The position numbers and the translations under genes were made by a program. This document shows, one piece after another, positions 50,884-59,231 of a stretch of DNA of 64,000 nt. The notes beneath the pieces are model-generated. The model saw only the letters and a program-made list of their open reading frames with translations, was not told the origin of the DNA and did not search any database. The stretch's first letter is position 1. Each line of letters starts with the position of its first letter. Location of the stretch: contig CAAGCB010000004.1 of the NCBI GenBank assembly GCA_900768185.1, positions 112,753-176,752 on the forward strand, given 5' to 3'. The DNA is from Alphaproteobacteria bacterium. Its GTDB lineage: Bacteria; Pseudomonadota; Alphaproteobacteria; CAAGCB01; CAG-977.

Positions 50884-51522
50884 ATGCCCGATTTCACTTA
50901 TGAAAAAGCTTTCGCCCCCGCGGAATTGATTGTCGGCGTCGACGAAGCGGGGCGCGGTCCGTGGGCGGGTCCCGTCGTCGCGGGCGCGGTGGTTTTCCCG
51001 AACCTGGAAATCACGGATTCATTGGCGCGAAAACTGGACGATTCAAAAAAACTGACCGCCGCCAAACGCGAAAGCCTGTTCGACGAACTGCACGCGTCAA
51101 ACGCAATCATCGGCTGCGGCATGGCAAGCGTCGAGGAAATCGACACTTTAAACATACTGCGGGCGACCTTTTTGGCGATGCGCCGCGCCGTCGCGGCTTT
51201 GCCCGCCACCCCCTCTTTCGCCATTGTCGACGGCAACAAAATCCCGCCCGATCTGCCCTGCCCCGCCCGTTGTTTGATCAAGGGCGACGCGCTCAGCCTT
51301 TCCGTCGCCGCCGCATCCATCGTCGCGAAAGTCACCCGCGACCGTCTGATGTGCGATCTGGCGCGGGAATTTCCGTACTACGGCTGGGAAAAGAACGCGG
51401 GCTACGGCACCAAAGCGCATCAGGACGGACTGGCGGCGCACGGCGTTTGCGTCCACCACCGCAAATCCTACGCCCCCGTTCAAAGAATACTGGCGTCCGG
51501 TCAAAAGGTTAACCAAGTGTAA
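50884..51522 (+). CDS. rnhB: Ribonuclease HII
   Basis: The 212-aa protein begins with the RNase HII core: GVDEAGRGPWAGPVVAGAVV, with the Asp-Glu pair of the active site, LDDSKKLTAAKRE, the AIVDGNKIP strand with its Asp, and SVAAASIVAKVTRDRLM. All four acidic residues can be seen. The enzyme removes ribonucleotides and RNA primers from DNA. CAGGAG precedes the ATG at 50884. The next gene, ccrM, follows after 122 bp. Confidence 0.97.
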   Translation: MPDFTYEKAFAPAELIVGVDEAGRGPWAGPVVAGAVVFPNLEITDSLARKLDDSKKLTAAKRESLFDELHASNAIIGCGMASVEEIDTLNILRATFLAMRRAVAALPATPSFAIVDGNKIPPDLPCPARCLIKGDALSLSVAAASIVAKVTRDRLMCDLAREFPYYGWEKNAGYGTKAHQDGLAAHGVCVHHRKSYAPVQRILASGQKVNQV

Positions 51523-51644
51523 ATATTTGAAAATATTTTAAAAATTTAATCGAAAAAGCTCCGCCGTTAATAAATTGCTTACCTCTGCGCCCTATTCTGG
51601 CAACAGAAACAAATTGACCGATTACGGTTTAAACGAGGACGCAG

Positions 51645-52736
51645 ATGACCGCATTGCAACTGAAAACAAATGTTATTTTACCGGGCGACAGCATTGAAAT
51701 GATGAACGGCTTGCCCGAAAAATCCGTCGACATGATTTTTGCCGACCCCCCTTACAACATGCAGTTGGGCGGCGATTTGTTCCGTCCCGACAGTTCGATG
51801 GTCGACGGCGTGACGGACGAATGGGATCATTTCGCGGACGCCAAAGCCTATGACGATTTCACGGTCGCGTGGCTGACCGCCGCCCGCCGCGTCTTGAAGG
51901 ACGACGGCACGCTGACCGTCATCGGATCGTATCACAACATTTTCCGCGTCGGCTATATTTTGCAAAATTTGGGATTTTGGATTTTGAACGACATTTTGTG
52001 GATCAAGGACAATCCCATGCCGAACATGAAAGGCACGCGTTTGTGCAACGCGCATGAAACGATGATTTGGTGTTCCAAAAGCCGCAACGCGAAATACACG
52101 TTCAATTACGAAGCGATGAAAGCGTTTAACGACGACAAACAGTTGCGCAGTGATTGGTATCTGCCGATTTGCAGCGGTCACGAACGGTTGAAGGACGAAA
52201 ACGGCGAAAAGCTGCATTCGACGCAAAAGCCGGAATCGTTGTTGTACCGTCTGCTGATGATGACGACGAAGCCGGGCGACATTGTTCTTGATCCGTTTTT
52301 CGGCACGGGAACGACGGGCGCGGTCGCCAAGCGTCTGGGACGGCGTTTCATCGGCATCGAACGCGAACCCCGCTATATCAAAGGCGCGCAGGAACGCATC
52401 GATTCCATCGCGCCCTTGGCGGACATCTCCGCTTTGCAAATGTCGTGCAAGCGCAAAGAACCCCGCATTCCGTTCGGAACGGTTTTGGAATACGGACTGT
52501 TGCAGGCGGGCGACTGGCTGTTTGACGCGAAACAGCGTTTTGCCGCGAAAGTCCGTTCCGACGGGTCGTTGCTGGCGGACAACATGTCAGGATCGATTCA
52601 CAAGGTCGGCGCGGCTTTACAGGGGGTGCCCAGCTGCAACGGCTGGACGTTCTGGCATTTCGAAAAACGCCGCCACGATTTAGAGGTCATCGACACTCTG
52701 CGGCAGGAAATTCGGACAAAATTGTTTGCCGCTTGA
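51645..52736 (+). CDS. ccrM: CcrM-type adenine-N6 DNA methyltransferase
   Basis: The 363-aa protein has the beta-class layout. DPPYNMQLGG (motif IV) comes first, then the target region, then the S-adenosylmethionine site DPFFGTGTTGAVAKRLGRRF (motif I). The C-terminal RAMA-like extension (about 270-355, with GTVLEYGLLQAGDWLFDAKQ, then NGWTFWHFEKR) is specific to the cell-cycle methylases of Alphaproteobacteria. CcrM methylates the adenine in GANTC and shapes cell-cycle gene expression. The GAGG site before the ATG is good. No restriction enzyme is nearby, which fits a solitary methylase. Confidence 0.95.
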   Translation: MTALQLKTNVILPGDSIEMMNGLPEKSVDMIFADPPYNMQLGGDLFRPDSSMVDGVTDEWDHFADAKAYDDFTVAWLTAARRVLKDDGTLTVIGSYHNIFRVGYILQNLGFWILNDILWIKDNPMPNMKGTRLCNAHETMIWCSKSRNAKYTFNYEAMKAFNDDKQLRSDWYLPICSGHERLKDENGEKLHSTQKPESLLYRLLMMTTKPGDIVLDPFFGTGTTGAVAKRLGRRFIGIEREPRYIKGAQERIDSIAPLADISALQMSCKRKEPRIPFGTVLEYGLLQAGDWLFDAKQRFAAKVRSDGSLLADNMSGSIHKVGAALQGVPSCNGWTFWHFEKRRHDLEVIDTLRQEIRTKLFAA

Positions 52737-52756
52737 ACCAGCGTCTTTTCTTATTA

Positions 52757-52791
52757 AAAACCCCGCAAAAATTATCTTTGCGGGGCTTTTT
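52757..52791 (+). terminator. Rho-independent terminator of ccrM
   Basis: The stem CCCCGCAAA (52761-52769) and TTTGCGGGG (52777-52785) is preceded by an A-run and followed by CTTTTT. Confidence 0.92.
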
Positions 52792-52852
52792 CTGTTTTAT
52801 TTTATCGAAAAAAGCGTTATCATTCTGTCCAGTCAATGAAAGAGGTGTCGCC

Positions 52853-54976
52853 ATGTCCGTTTTAGCCGAAGCTTTCAGCCACTCCGACCATCGGAGCTTT
52901 TCGCTGTTGTCGCGCCTGTTTTCGTCGCCGGTTGTGCGCGGAACGTACAAAGACGAAAAGCCCGAAGTCCGCATGAACTTCGTCGGTTCGAAAAACGAAC
53001 AAAAACGATTGACGCATCTGGTCAACACGCTTTCACAGTCCACTACGGGAAAAAAGCTGTTGGAAAAAGCGGCTGCGGAAGGCTATACCGTCGGCTTTGA
53101 AATCATGCCCGGCACGTTCGGATGCTGCACTTGCGACGAAAAAACAAAGCACATCGCCCTTAATCCCGCGTACGGCGACGCCAAGCTGACGGGAACGCTG
53201 GCGCACGAAGCCCGCCACGCTCAACAGTACGCGAACGGATTGCCGACGGAATTTTTGCAGTACGATGTCGCGACGGAATTGAAGATGTGGCGAACCGCCG
53301 AAGCGGACGCCGAAGCGATCGCCGCCTTGTGCGGTTTGGAAATTCGCGCGGAAACGGGAGAATCGAGCGTTCTCCGTCAGTTTGGGAAAACATCTCCGCA
53401 TATCGGCGCGGCGGTGCGGGACGCGGCGCTTGACTGCTATACGCCAGAGGATTTGAAAAATCATCAAAACGATATTCTGACCGCTGGTTTCGAAGCGTGG
53501 TTTTCCAATTCGGACATGGTTGAAGCCTACGAAAAAAGCTATCTGTGCGATCGACTGACGGACGCTCCTTTCCTGCCCCGATGCAAACGATTGGAGTTTT
53601 ATGAAAAATACCCGATGGATAAATCGTCAAGCGGAGCCGAAATTTTGCAGATGTTTTGCAAAACGGCGGAAAACGATTGCTATTTTGCCGACAACTTGAA
53701 CATCTTTGAACAAAAGCCGCATCTGTCGGCGATAACAAACGCCTCCCGTCACGCCGCCGACAAGTTTTTCGAACTTCGCCTGCGCGACACGGGAATCAAG
53801 CTTGACAAAAGCTATGCGGATTTGGCGGCGAACGGCGTTTCGGCAAGAGGACGCGATTTGCCGTACCTTTCGCCCTTTTCAATAAACGCGGGCGGTTCTT
53901 CCGCCTTGTTCAGCCTGAAAAAAGGTTCGGCGGCTTTGTCCGGCGAGAAATCGCTGTTGTCGCGCCTGTTTTCGTCGCCGGTTGTGCGCGGTTTTTACAA
54001 GGACGAAAAACCTGAAATCGATTTCCGCGCCGTCGGTTCCAAAACAGAAAAAAAACGGTTGACGCATTTGATCAACACGATCGCCCGAAATTCCCCCACC
54101 GGCAGAAAAGTGTTGAAAACCGCCGCCGAAGCCGGCTATTCCGTCGGCTTTGAAGCTATGGCGGACAGCTGCGGCTGTTGCGACGGGCAAAAAAGAACGA
54201 TCGTTCTGAATCCGCTGATGAACGATGCCAAGCTGACGACGACGCTGGCGCATGAATCCCGTCACGCCCAGCAGGACACCCGCGGCATCAACGCGCAATT
54301 CTGCACTTATGACATCGCGACCGAAATCCGCCTGCGCCGCGCCAAGGAAGCCGACGCGCAAGCCGTCGCCCTGCAAACCGCTTTGGAAATCCGCGCGGCG
54401 ACCAAAGACGGAAGGGCGTTTTCGGAATTCAAATCCTCCTATCCCGAAATCGTTGCCGAACTGCCGCTGTTTTCGCATGAAAAAACACTGCAAGACGTCG
54501 TCGCCGACCGCGACAAAAACATGGCGATCGCCTTTTGCGGCTGGTTTAATCAGGACGGCATCGTGTCCGCCTATGAAAACGGCTATTTGCGCGCGCATTT
54601 GAAATCAATCGACGGCAAAGACGAAATCGAACAGATGCACATTTTCGCCGATCGTCCTTTCCGCGGACATTTGTCTTCCGCCGACATCGTCAAGCGGGTT
54701 TGCGAAACCGAAAACGGAACATGCTACTTTTCCAATGACCCGCATGTTTTGAATCGACCGCAAATGTGCGGCATTCTGCCCGAAACGAAAGAAGCCGCAG
54801 ACAGGTTTTTCAGCCGCAGACAGCAACTGACCGATCAGACAAAGGATTACAGCTATCGGGAACTGCCCGAACGGAATCCGCGTTCGTTCACGCCGAAATA
54901 CGGCTATTTCGACATGCCTTACGATGCCCGAAACGCCGCCGTGACCAAGGTTCTTTTGAACAACCGGTCGCGCTGA
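52853..54976 (+). CDS. Putative metallopeptidase with two tandem HExxH domains
   Basis: I start at the ATG at 52853 (MSVLAEAFSHSDHRSF), with AGAGG upstream, giving 707 aa; an earlier start runs through the ccrM terminator. The protein is two copies of one unit (about 17-330 and 365-690). Each has the order SRLFSSPVVRG, KDEKPE, a GSK-E-KRLTHL helix, a Cys-rich turn (GCCTC and CGCC), then TLAHEARHAQQ (His118, Glu119, His122) or TLAHESRHAQQ (His467, Glu468, His471), and about 40 residues later an EADA motif that could give the third zinc ligand. This resembles the DUF6782 putative metallopeptidases. No signal peptide is seen. Substrate and partner are unknown. Confidence 0.75.
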   Translation: MSVLAEAFSHSDHRSFSLLSRLFSSPVVRGTYKDEKPEVRMNFVGSKNEQKRLTHLVNTLSQSTTGKKLLEKAAAEGYTVGFEIMPGTFGCCTCDEKTKHIALNPAYGDAKLTGTLAHEARHAQQYANGLPTEFLQYDVATELKMWRTAEADAEAIAALCGLEIRAETGESSVLRQFGKTSPHIGAAVRDAALDCYTPEDLKNHQNDILTAGFEAWFSNSDMVEAYEKSYLCDRLTDAPFLPRCKRLEFYEKYPMDKSSSGAEILQMFCKTAENDCYFADNLNIFEQKPHLSAITNASRHAADKFFELRLRDTGIKLDKSYADLAANGVSARGRDLPYLSPFSINAGGSSALFSLKKGSAALSGEKSLLSRLFSSPVVRGFYKDEKPEIDFRAVGSKTEKKRLTHLINTIARNSPTGRKVLKTAAEAGYSVGFEAMADSCGCCDGQKRTIVLNPLMNDAKLTTTLAHESRHAQQDTRGINAQFCTYDIATEIRLRRAKEADAQAVALQTALEIRAATKDGRAFSEFKSSYPEIVAELPLFSHEKTLQDVVADRDKNMAIAFCGWFNQDGIVSAYENGYLRAHLKSIDGKDEIEQMHIFADRPFRGHLSSADIVKRVCETENGTCYFSNDPHVLNRPQMCGILPETKEAADRFFSRRQQLTDQTKDYSYRELPERNPRSFTPKYGYFDMPYDARNAAVTKVLLNNRSR
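52901..52941 (+). repeat. 41-bp exact repeat, copy 1
   Basis: This stretch is identical to 53951-53991, 1050 bp downstream. It encodes SLLSRLFSSPVVRG in both halves of the tandem protein, although the sequence around it has diverged. Confidence 0.95.
53951..53991 (+). repeat. 41-bp exact repeat, copy 2
   Basis: This is the second copy of the 41-bp stretch at 52901-52941. The conserved island within diverged copies suggests local gene conversion or strong constraint. Confidence 0.95.
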
Positions 54977-54992
54977 TTTTTCATATCGGTCC

Positions 54993-55025
54993 GCCCCTTG
55001 AAATATGCGTTTCAGGGGGCTTTTT
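54993..55025 (+). terminator. Rho-independent terminator between the two metallopeptidase genes
   Basis: The 10-bp stem GCCCCTTGAA (54993-55002) and TTCAGGGGGC (55011-55020) is followed by TTTTTC. It ends the two-domain gene and makes the third copy a separate transcription unit. Confidence 0.88.
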
Positions 55026-55083
55026 CTATTTTATTTTTTCCAAAACGTGTTATAGTTCCGTCTAAACAGCAAAGGGGAGCGCC
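55026..55083 (+). promoter_or_regulatory. Leader of the third copy, duplicated from the first
   Basis: The 58 bp after the terminator match, with changes, the segment before the gene at 52853: both have a 'TTTTATTTT' run, a TTAT-type -10 candidate (TTATAGTT here; TTATCATT there) and a purine-rich ribosome-binding site. So the promoter was copied together with the gene. The -35 box is not clear. Confidence 0.5.
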
Positions 55084-56196
55084 ATGTCCGTTTTAGCTCA
55101 AGCTTTTGAAAAAACGAAAACGTCCGAACGGCGGAATGTTAAAACGGCGGCGGAAGTGAAAAACGCCGCCCTTCCCGACGAAGCGTCGTTTTTGGGGCAT
55201 ATCTTTTCATCGCCGTTTTTTCGCGGATCCTACAAAGAGGAAAAACCCGAAATCGACATAAAGCTGAAGGGATCGAAAAACGAACGAAAACGCCTGACCG
55301 CCTTGATCAACACGATCGTTCAAAATTCCCCGACAGGAAAAAGATTGTTGCAAGACGCCGCGGGAAACGGCTATTCCCTTGATTTTCTGGTACAGTCGAA
55401 CAGCTTCGGTTCCTGCGACAGAGAAAGAAAACGCGTTCACCTGAACCCGACGTTTGACGACAACAAACTGATCGCGACGCTGGCGCATGAAACCCGCCAC
55501 GCCCAACAGCATCAGCGCGGCGTTCCCGAATTTTACACCACCGACATGGCGACCGAAGTCAGACTGCGCCGCGCGACCGAAGCCGACGCTCAGGCGGCAG
55601 CCGCCCAAGTCGCTTTGGAAATCCGCGCGGCGACCAAAGACGATCGCGTTTGGCGGGCTTTTGCCCAAACCGCGCCGATTATCGCAAGGGCGGTGATGAA
55701 GCCGTCGATTGAAAAATCGCTGGGAATGGTGGTGGACGATCAAACTTCCACCATGCAAGACGCGTTCAAAGGGTGGTTCGATCAATCCGCACTCGTGTCC
55801 GTGTATGAAGATCGTTATCTGCGCAATCCGATGATATCGATCGGCTACCAACCTGTTTGGGCGCGGTTGAAAGAGTTTAAAGCCATGTCGTTCTCGAACC
55901 ATTTGACTTCGAAACAAATCGTTGAAAAAGTTTGCGTGACCAACAGCGGCGATTGCTATTTCAAAGACGATCCGAATATTATGAACACGTCGCACATGTG
56001 TTCGATTTTGCCCGAAACCCGACGAACCGCCGAATATTTTTTCAAAATGCGGCGGGAATTGGCGGGATACGCCGAAGACCGGTCTTACCGCGGATTGCCG
56101 ATACGCTGCACGAAAAACGCGGCTGTCCCGCGTCCCGCCCGAAACAACGACGAAAAAAGCGTTTTTCAAGCTTTGTTAAAAAGCCGTCAACGCTGA
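55084..56196 (+). CDS. Putative metallopeptidase with one HExxH domain
   Basis: The 370-aa protein is a single unit of the same family as the gene at 52853 and shares its N-terminus (MSVLAQAF). A low-similarity spacer follows. It has FSSPFFRGSYKEEKPE, GSKNERKRLTALINTI, a turn with one Cys (SFGSCDRERKR), then TLAHETRHAQQ (His135, Glu136, His139) and RRATEADAQAAAAQ with the possible third ligand. The C-terminal part has a conserved pattern, CYFKDDPNIMN and SILPETRRTAEYFF. GGGGAG precedes the ATG. No signal peptide is seen. The ankyrin-like gene follows by 16 bp, so it is probably co-transcribed. Confidence 0.75.
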   Translation: MSVLAQAFEKTKTSERRNVKTAAEVKNAALPDEASFLGHIFSSPFFRGSYKEEKPEIDIKLKGSKNERKRLTALINTIVQNSPTGKRLLQDAAGNGYSLDFLVQSNSFGSCDRERKRVHLNPTFDDNKLIATLAHETRHAQQHQRGVPEFYTTDMATEVRLRRATEADAQAAAAQVALEIRAATKDDRVWRAFAQTAPIIARAVMKPSIEKSLGMVVDDQTSTMQDAFKGWFDQSALVSVYEDRYLRNPMISIGYQPVWARLKEFKAMSFSNHLTSKQIVEKVCVTNSGDCYFKDDPNIMNTSHMCSILPETRRTAEYFFKMRRELAGYAEDRSYRGLPIRCTKNAAVPRPARNNDEKSVFQALLKSRQR

Positions 56197-56212
56197 TTCA
56201 AAGGAAGCATAA

Positions 56213-56623
56213 ATGTCTTTTAAAAAACGTTTTCAAGAACTGCTGGCGGACAAATCATTGTCCGAAAACGAACTGTGCGCGACGATCGACGCATTGTTGA
56301 AAGACGGCATCGATCCCGCCGTTTTGCTGTATATGGCGGTGGAAAGCGATCACCTGCCCGCGGTCAAACATCTGCGCGAACTGGGCGCCGACCCCGCTTC
56401 GATTGTTACGGACGGCAGAAACCCCGTTTCGCTGGCGATTGATTTGGACAAATGGGAAATCGTCGAATATTTCCTGAGCAAGGATTTCAACCGTTCCCTG
56501 ATCTTTGCCGGAATTGAAACTCTCAGCCCGCTGATGATCGATTATCTGGAAAGCAAATACGTCAAAGTTCCGCACGAATTGAAAAACGGCGAAGATTTAG
56601 ACTGGGTCAATCAAATCAACTGA
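56213..56623 (+). CDS. Small ankyrin-like protein
   Basis: The 136-aa protein has two helix-turn-helix units close to ankyrin repeats: VLLYMAVESDHLPAVKHLRE with LGADPAS, and NPVSLAIDLDKWEIVEYFLS. A looser third unit (GIETLSPLMIDYLESKYV) follows. Ankyrin repeats bind other proteins. It is 16 bp downstream of the HExxH gene, with AAAGGAAG before the ATG, and likely acts with it, as a partner, inhibitor or immunity-like protein. That role is inferred from position only. Confidence 0.65.
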   Translation: MSFKKRFQELLADKSLSENELCATIDALLKDGIDPAVLLYMAVESDHLPAVKHLRELGADPASIVTDGRNPVSLAIDLDKWEIVEYFLSKDFNRSLIFAGIETLSPLMIDYLESKYVKVPHELKNGEDLDWVNQIN

Positions 56624-56629
56624 TTGATT

Positions 56630-57268
56630 CTAAAACATATCCAGCGTCATTTTGGCGTCGTCCGACATTTTGTCAATCGTCCACGCCGGTTCCCAAACCA
56701 GCGTGACGGTCGTTTTTCCGACTCCGGCGACATTGGAAACGGCTTCGGCGACCTGTTTCGGCATCAATCCGGCGACGGGACAGGACGGCGCGGTCACGGT
56801 CATATCGATTTCAACATCGCCGTTCGTCAGCCGATCCAAACGATAAATCAGTCCCAAATCATACACGTTCAGCATCAATTCGGGATCTTCAACCGTTTTA
56901 ATCGCCGCGACGATATCGTCCATTTTCGCCTGCGCGGCATCGGACGGCAACTCCGTCCCTTCAACGACGACGTATTCGTCGCCATAGTTGACGACAGGCG
57001 CGTCGGGCGCGTTTCCGCCCCACAGCAAACTTTCAAAATCCTTGAAATCTTCATCTGACAGCGCCATTTGCGTCGCGGCGTCGGCGACCGCGTCCGCATG
57101 TTCTTCGGCGGGAACGGGCGTTCCGGTCGCGGCTTTTTCCGCAGACGGCAAGGGAATTTCAATCGTTCCCGTAAAATTTTCCAGCTTTTTCAATTCTTCC
57201 TGCACCAAGGCGGGCAAATTTTGAACCGCCGTCGCCTCTTTTTGTTCCGAAAGCTTTTTATCGTCCAT
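56630..57268 (-). CDS. sufT: SufT-like Fe-S cluster assembly protein (MIP18/DUF59 family)
   Basis: The 212-aa protein has a C-terminal MIP18 domain (about 115-210): DDIVAAIKTVEDPELMLNVY, DLGLIYRLD, MTVTAPSCPVAGLMP with its key cysteine, and TLVWEPAWTIDKMSD. The N-terminal 100 aa are acidic, Ala-rich and not part of the family core. SufT helps deliver Fe-S clusters to target proteins. It lies at the end of the suf cluster, 24 bp after sufS. Confidence 0.9.
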   Translation of the reverse strand: MDDKKLSEQKEATAVQNLPALVQEELKKLENFTGTIEIPLPSAEKAATGTPVPAEEHADAVADAATQMALSDEDFKDFESLLWGGNAPDAPVVNYGDEYVVVEGTELPSDAAQAKMDDIVAAIKTVEDPELMLNVYDLGLIYRLDRLTNGDVEIDMTVTAPSCPVAGLMPKQVAEAVSNVAGVGKTTVTLVWEPAWTIDKMSDDAKMTLDMF

Positions 57269-57292
57269 TGTTTTACCCTTTTGAAATGAAAA

Positions 57293-58513
57293 TCAGCCGA
57301 AAAACCGTTTGGCTTTAACAACCGCCGCGACGAATTTTTCAACGTCTTGCGCCGTGTTATAGACCCCCAAAGACGCGCGGACGGACACGGAAACGCCGAA
57401 CCGTTCGTGCAAAGGCTGGGCGCAATGATGTCCCGTGCGGACGGCGACCGCCTCTTGATCCAAAACCATGGCGATATCCTGCGGGTGGGCGAAATCGGTC
57501 ACAAAGCTGACGACGGCGGCTTTGTTTTTTGACGTGCCGATCACCCGAACGCCGTTGATGGCGGCGATTTGTTCCTGCATCATTTTTCCCAAAGCGCGTT
57601 CGTGCGCGTCAATGGCGTCCATGCCGATTTTTTCGACGTAATCCACTGCCGAACCGAGTCCGATCGCCTGCATGATCGCGGGCGTGCCGGCTTCAAACCG
57701 CGCGGGCGGTTCCGCCCAGGTACTGCCGGAAAACGACACGGTTTTGATCATGTCGCCGCCGCCTTCGAACGGAGGCATGGATTCCAAAACGGGCAAACGA
57801 CCGTATAAAACGCCGATCCCCGTCGGACCGTACAGTTTGTGACCGGAAAAAGCGTAGAAATCGCAGCCGATATCCCGCACGTCGACGGTCAGATGCGTCG
57901 CGCCCTGACAGCCGTCGATTAAAACGACCGCCCCGACCTTGTGCGCCGCCGCCGATATTTCTTTAACAGGAAAAATCGTTCCCAACACGTTGGAAACATG
58001 CGCGACGGAAACCAGTTTCGTTTTTTCGTTCAACAGCTTCAAGTAAGCGTCGAAATCGAAATCGCCGTTGTCGTCAACCGGCGCGACGTTGATTTTAAAG
58101 CCGATGCGGCTTTGCAAAATCTGCCACGGAACGATGTTGGAATGGTGTTCCGCCTGCGACAAAATGATTTCATCGCCCGCCCGTAAATTCGCCGCGCCCC
58201 AAGTGTACGCGACCAGATTGATCGAATCCGTCGCCCCGCGGGTGAAGACGATTTCCCCGTCCGACGCGGCGTTGACGAAGTGTTGAACCTTTTTACGGGC
58301 GTTTTCAAAATTGACCGTCGCTTTTTCGGACAGTTCGTACACGCCGCGATGAACGTTCGCGTATTCGTTCAGATACAGCCGCTTCATTTCGTCAATGACG
58401 CGCAAAGGTTTTTGCGCCGACGCCGCACTGTCCAGAAACACCAGCGGCTTGCCGTGAACCGTCAGCGACAACGCCGGAAAATCAGCGCGGATTTGTTCAA
58501 CGTCAAAGCTCAT
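57293..58513 (-). CDS. sufS: Cysteine desulfurase SufS
   Basis: The 406-aa protein is a class V PLP enzyme with GATDSINLVAYTWG, the PLP lysine in FSGHKLYGPTGIGVLYG and the active cysteine in RTGHHCAQPL (Cys364). It removes sulfur from cysteine for cluster assembly. It begins 11 bp inside sufD, so the two are translationally coupled. No separate SufE or SufU sulfur carrier gene is in the window. Confidence 0.96.
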   Translation of the reverse strand: MSFDVEQIRADFPALSLTVHGKPLVFLDSAASAQKPLRVIDEMKRLYLNEYANVHRGVYELSEKATVNFENARKKVQHFVNAASDGEIVFTRGATDSINLVAYTWGAANLRAGDEIILSQAEHHSNIVPWQILQSRIGFKINVAPVDDNGDFDFDAYLKLLNEKTKLVSVAHVSNVLGTIFPVKEISAAAHKVGAVVLIDGCQGATHLTVDVRDIGCDFYAFSGHKLYGPTGIGVLYGRLPVLESMPPFEGGGDMIKTVSFSGSTWAEPPARFEAGTPAIMQAIGLGSAVDYVEKIGMDAIDAHERALGKMMQEQIAAINGVRVIGTSKNKAAVVSFVTDFAHPQDIAMVLDQEAVAVRTGHHCAQPLHERFGVSVSVRASLGVYNTAQDVEKFVAAVVKAKRFFG

Positions 58514-59231
58514 TTTTCAGCCTTTCGTCAGCCAAGCGTTCAAATTCGGAACGAACGTCCCCGTCTTCGATTCCGTCCAGCACTTCGTTCACAAACGCCG
58601 TTGTCAGCAAAGCGCGCGCATCGTTTTCGTCAATGCCGCGGGTGCGCATATAGTACAGCTGATCCCGATTTAAGGTGCCGATCGCCGAACCGTGGGCGCA
58701 TTTCACGTCGTCGGCGTAAATTTCCAGTTGCGGCACGGCTTCGATCGTCGCGTCGCGGGACAGCAGTAAAGCGCGATGCTGTTGCGATCCGTCGATTTCC
58801 TTTTTATCATAGGGGATATAGATGCCGCCCCGAAAAGCGGCGTGTCCGCGTCCGCCGACAGCGCCTTTGACCAGCTGGGCGGAAACGGTTTTGTCCGCAC
58901 TGTGCCGAACGTTCGACGCGATTACGGATTTTTCGTCGCCGGACAGGATATAGACGACATCGCTGCGGCAACTTGCCCCCTCGCCCGCCAGTTCGAACGA
59001 CATTGACAAATCGCCGCCGCCCAAATGCAACGTGACCAGTTCATAAGACGCCCCCCGTCCCACCTTGACCGACAAAGCGTTATCCGTTTTTCCGTGCAGG
59101 CGGTAATGTTTGACGCGCGCCCCCGCTTTGACGTCTATTTCCAGTCTTTCCGGCAAATCGCGTTCAAGAAAAACGGCGTTTCCGTTTTCTTCAACCGTCA
59201 AATATTTTTGTTTAACCAGCGTTTCGACCAT
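58503..59231 (-). CDS. sufD: Fe-S cluster assembly protein SufD
   Basis: The 242-aa protein has the beta-helix core shared with SufB, and ends with the SufD signature (AHGSAIGTLNRDQLYYMRTR, then GIDENDARALLTTAFVNEVL). It is shorter than the usual 380-430 aa because the N-terminal helical region is missing. It is placed between sufC and sufS, with no gap to sufC, and belongs to the SufBC2D scaffold. Confidence 0.92.
   Translation of the reverse strand: MVETLVKQKYLTVEENGNAVFLERDLPERLEIDVKAGARVKHYRLHGKTDNALSVKVGRGASYELVTLHLGGGDLSMSFELAGEGASCRSDVVYILSGDEKSVIASNVRHSADKTVSAQLVKGAVGGRGHAAFRGGIYIPYDKKEIDGSQQHRALLLSRDATIEAVPQLEIYADDVKCAHGSAIGTLNRDQLYYMRTRGIDENDARALLTTAFVNEVLDGIEDGDVRSEFERLADERLKNEL

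Noticed and set aside
51567..51583. Possible CtrA box upstream of ccrM (TTAA-N7-CTTAC)
   Set aside because: The second half-site has two mismatches to TTAAC and the region is AT-rich, so such a match is expected by chance.
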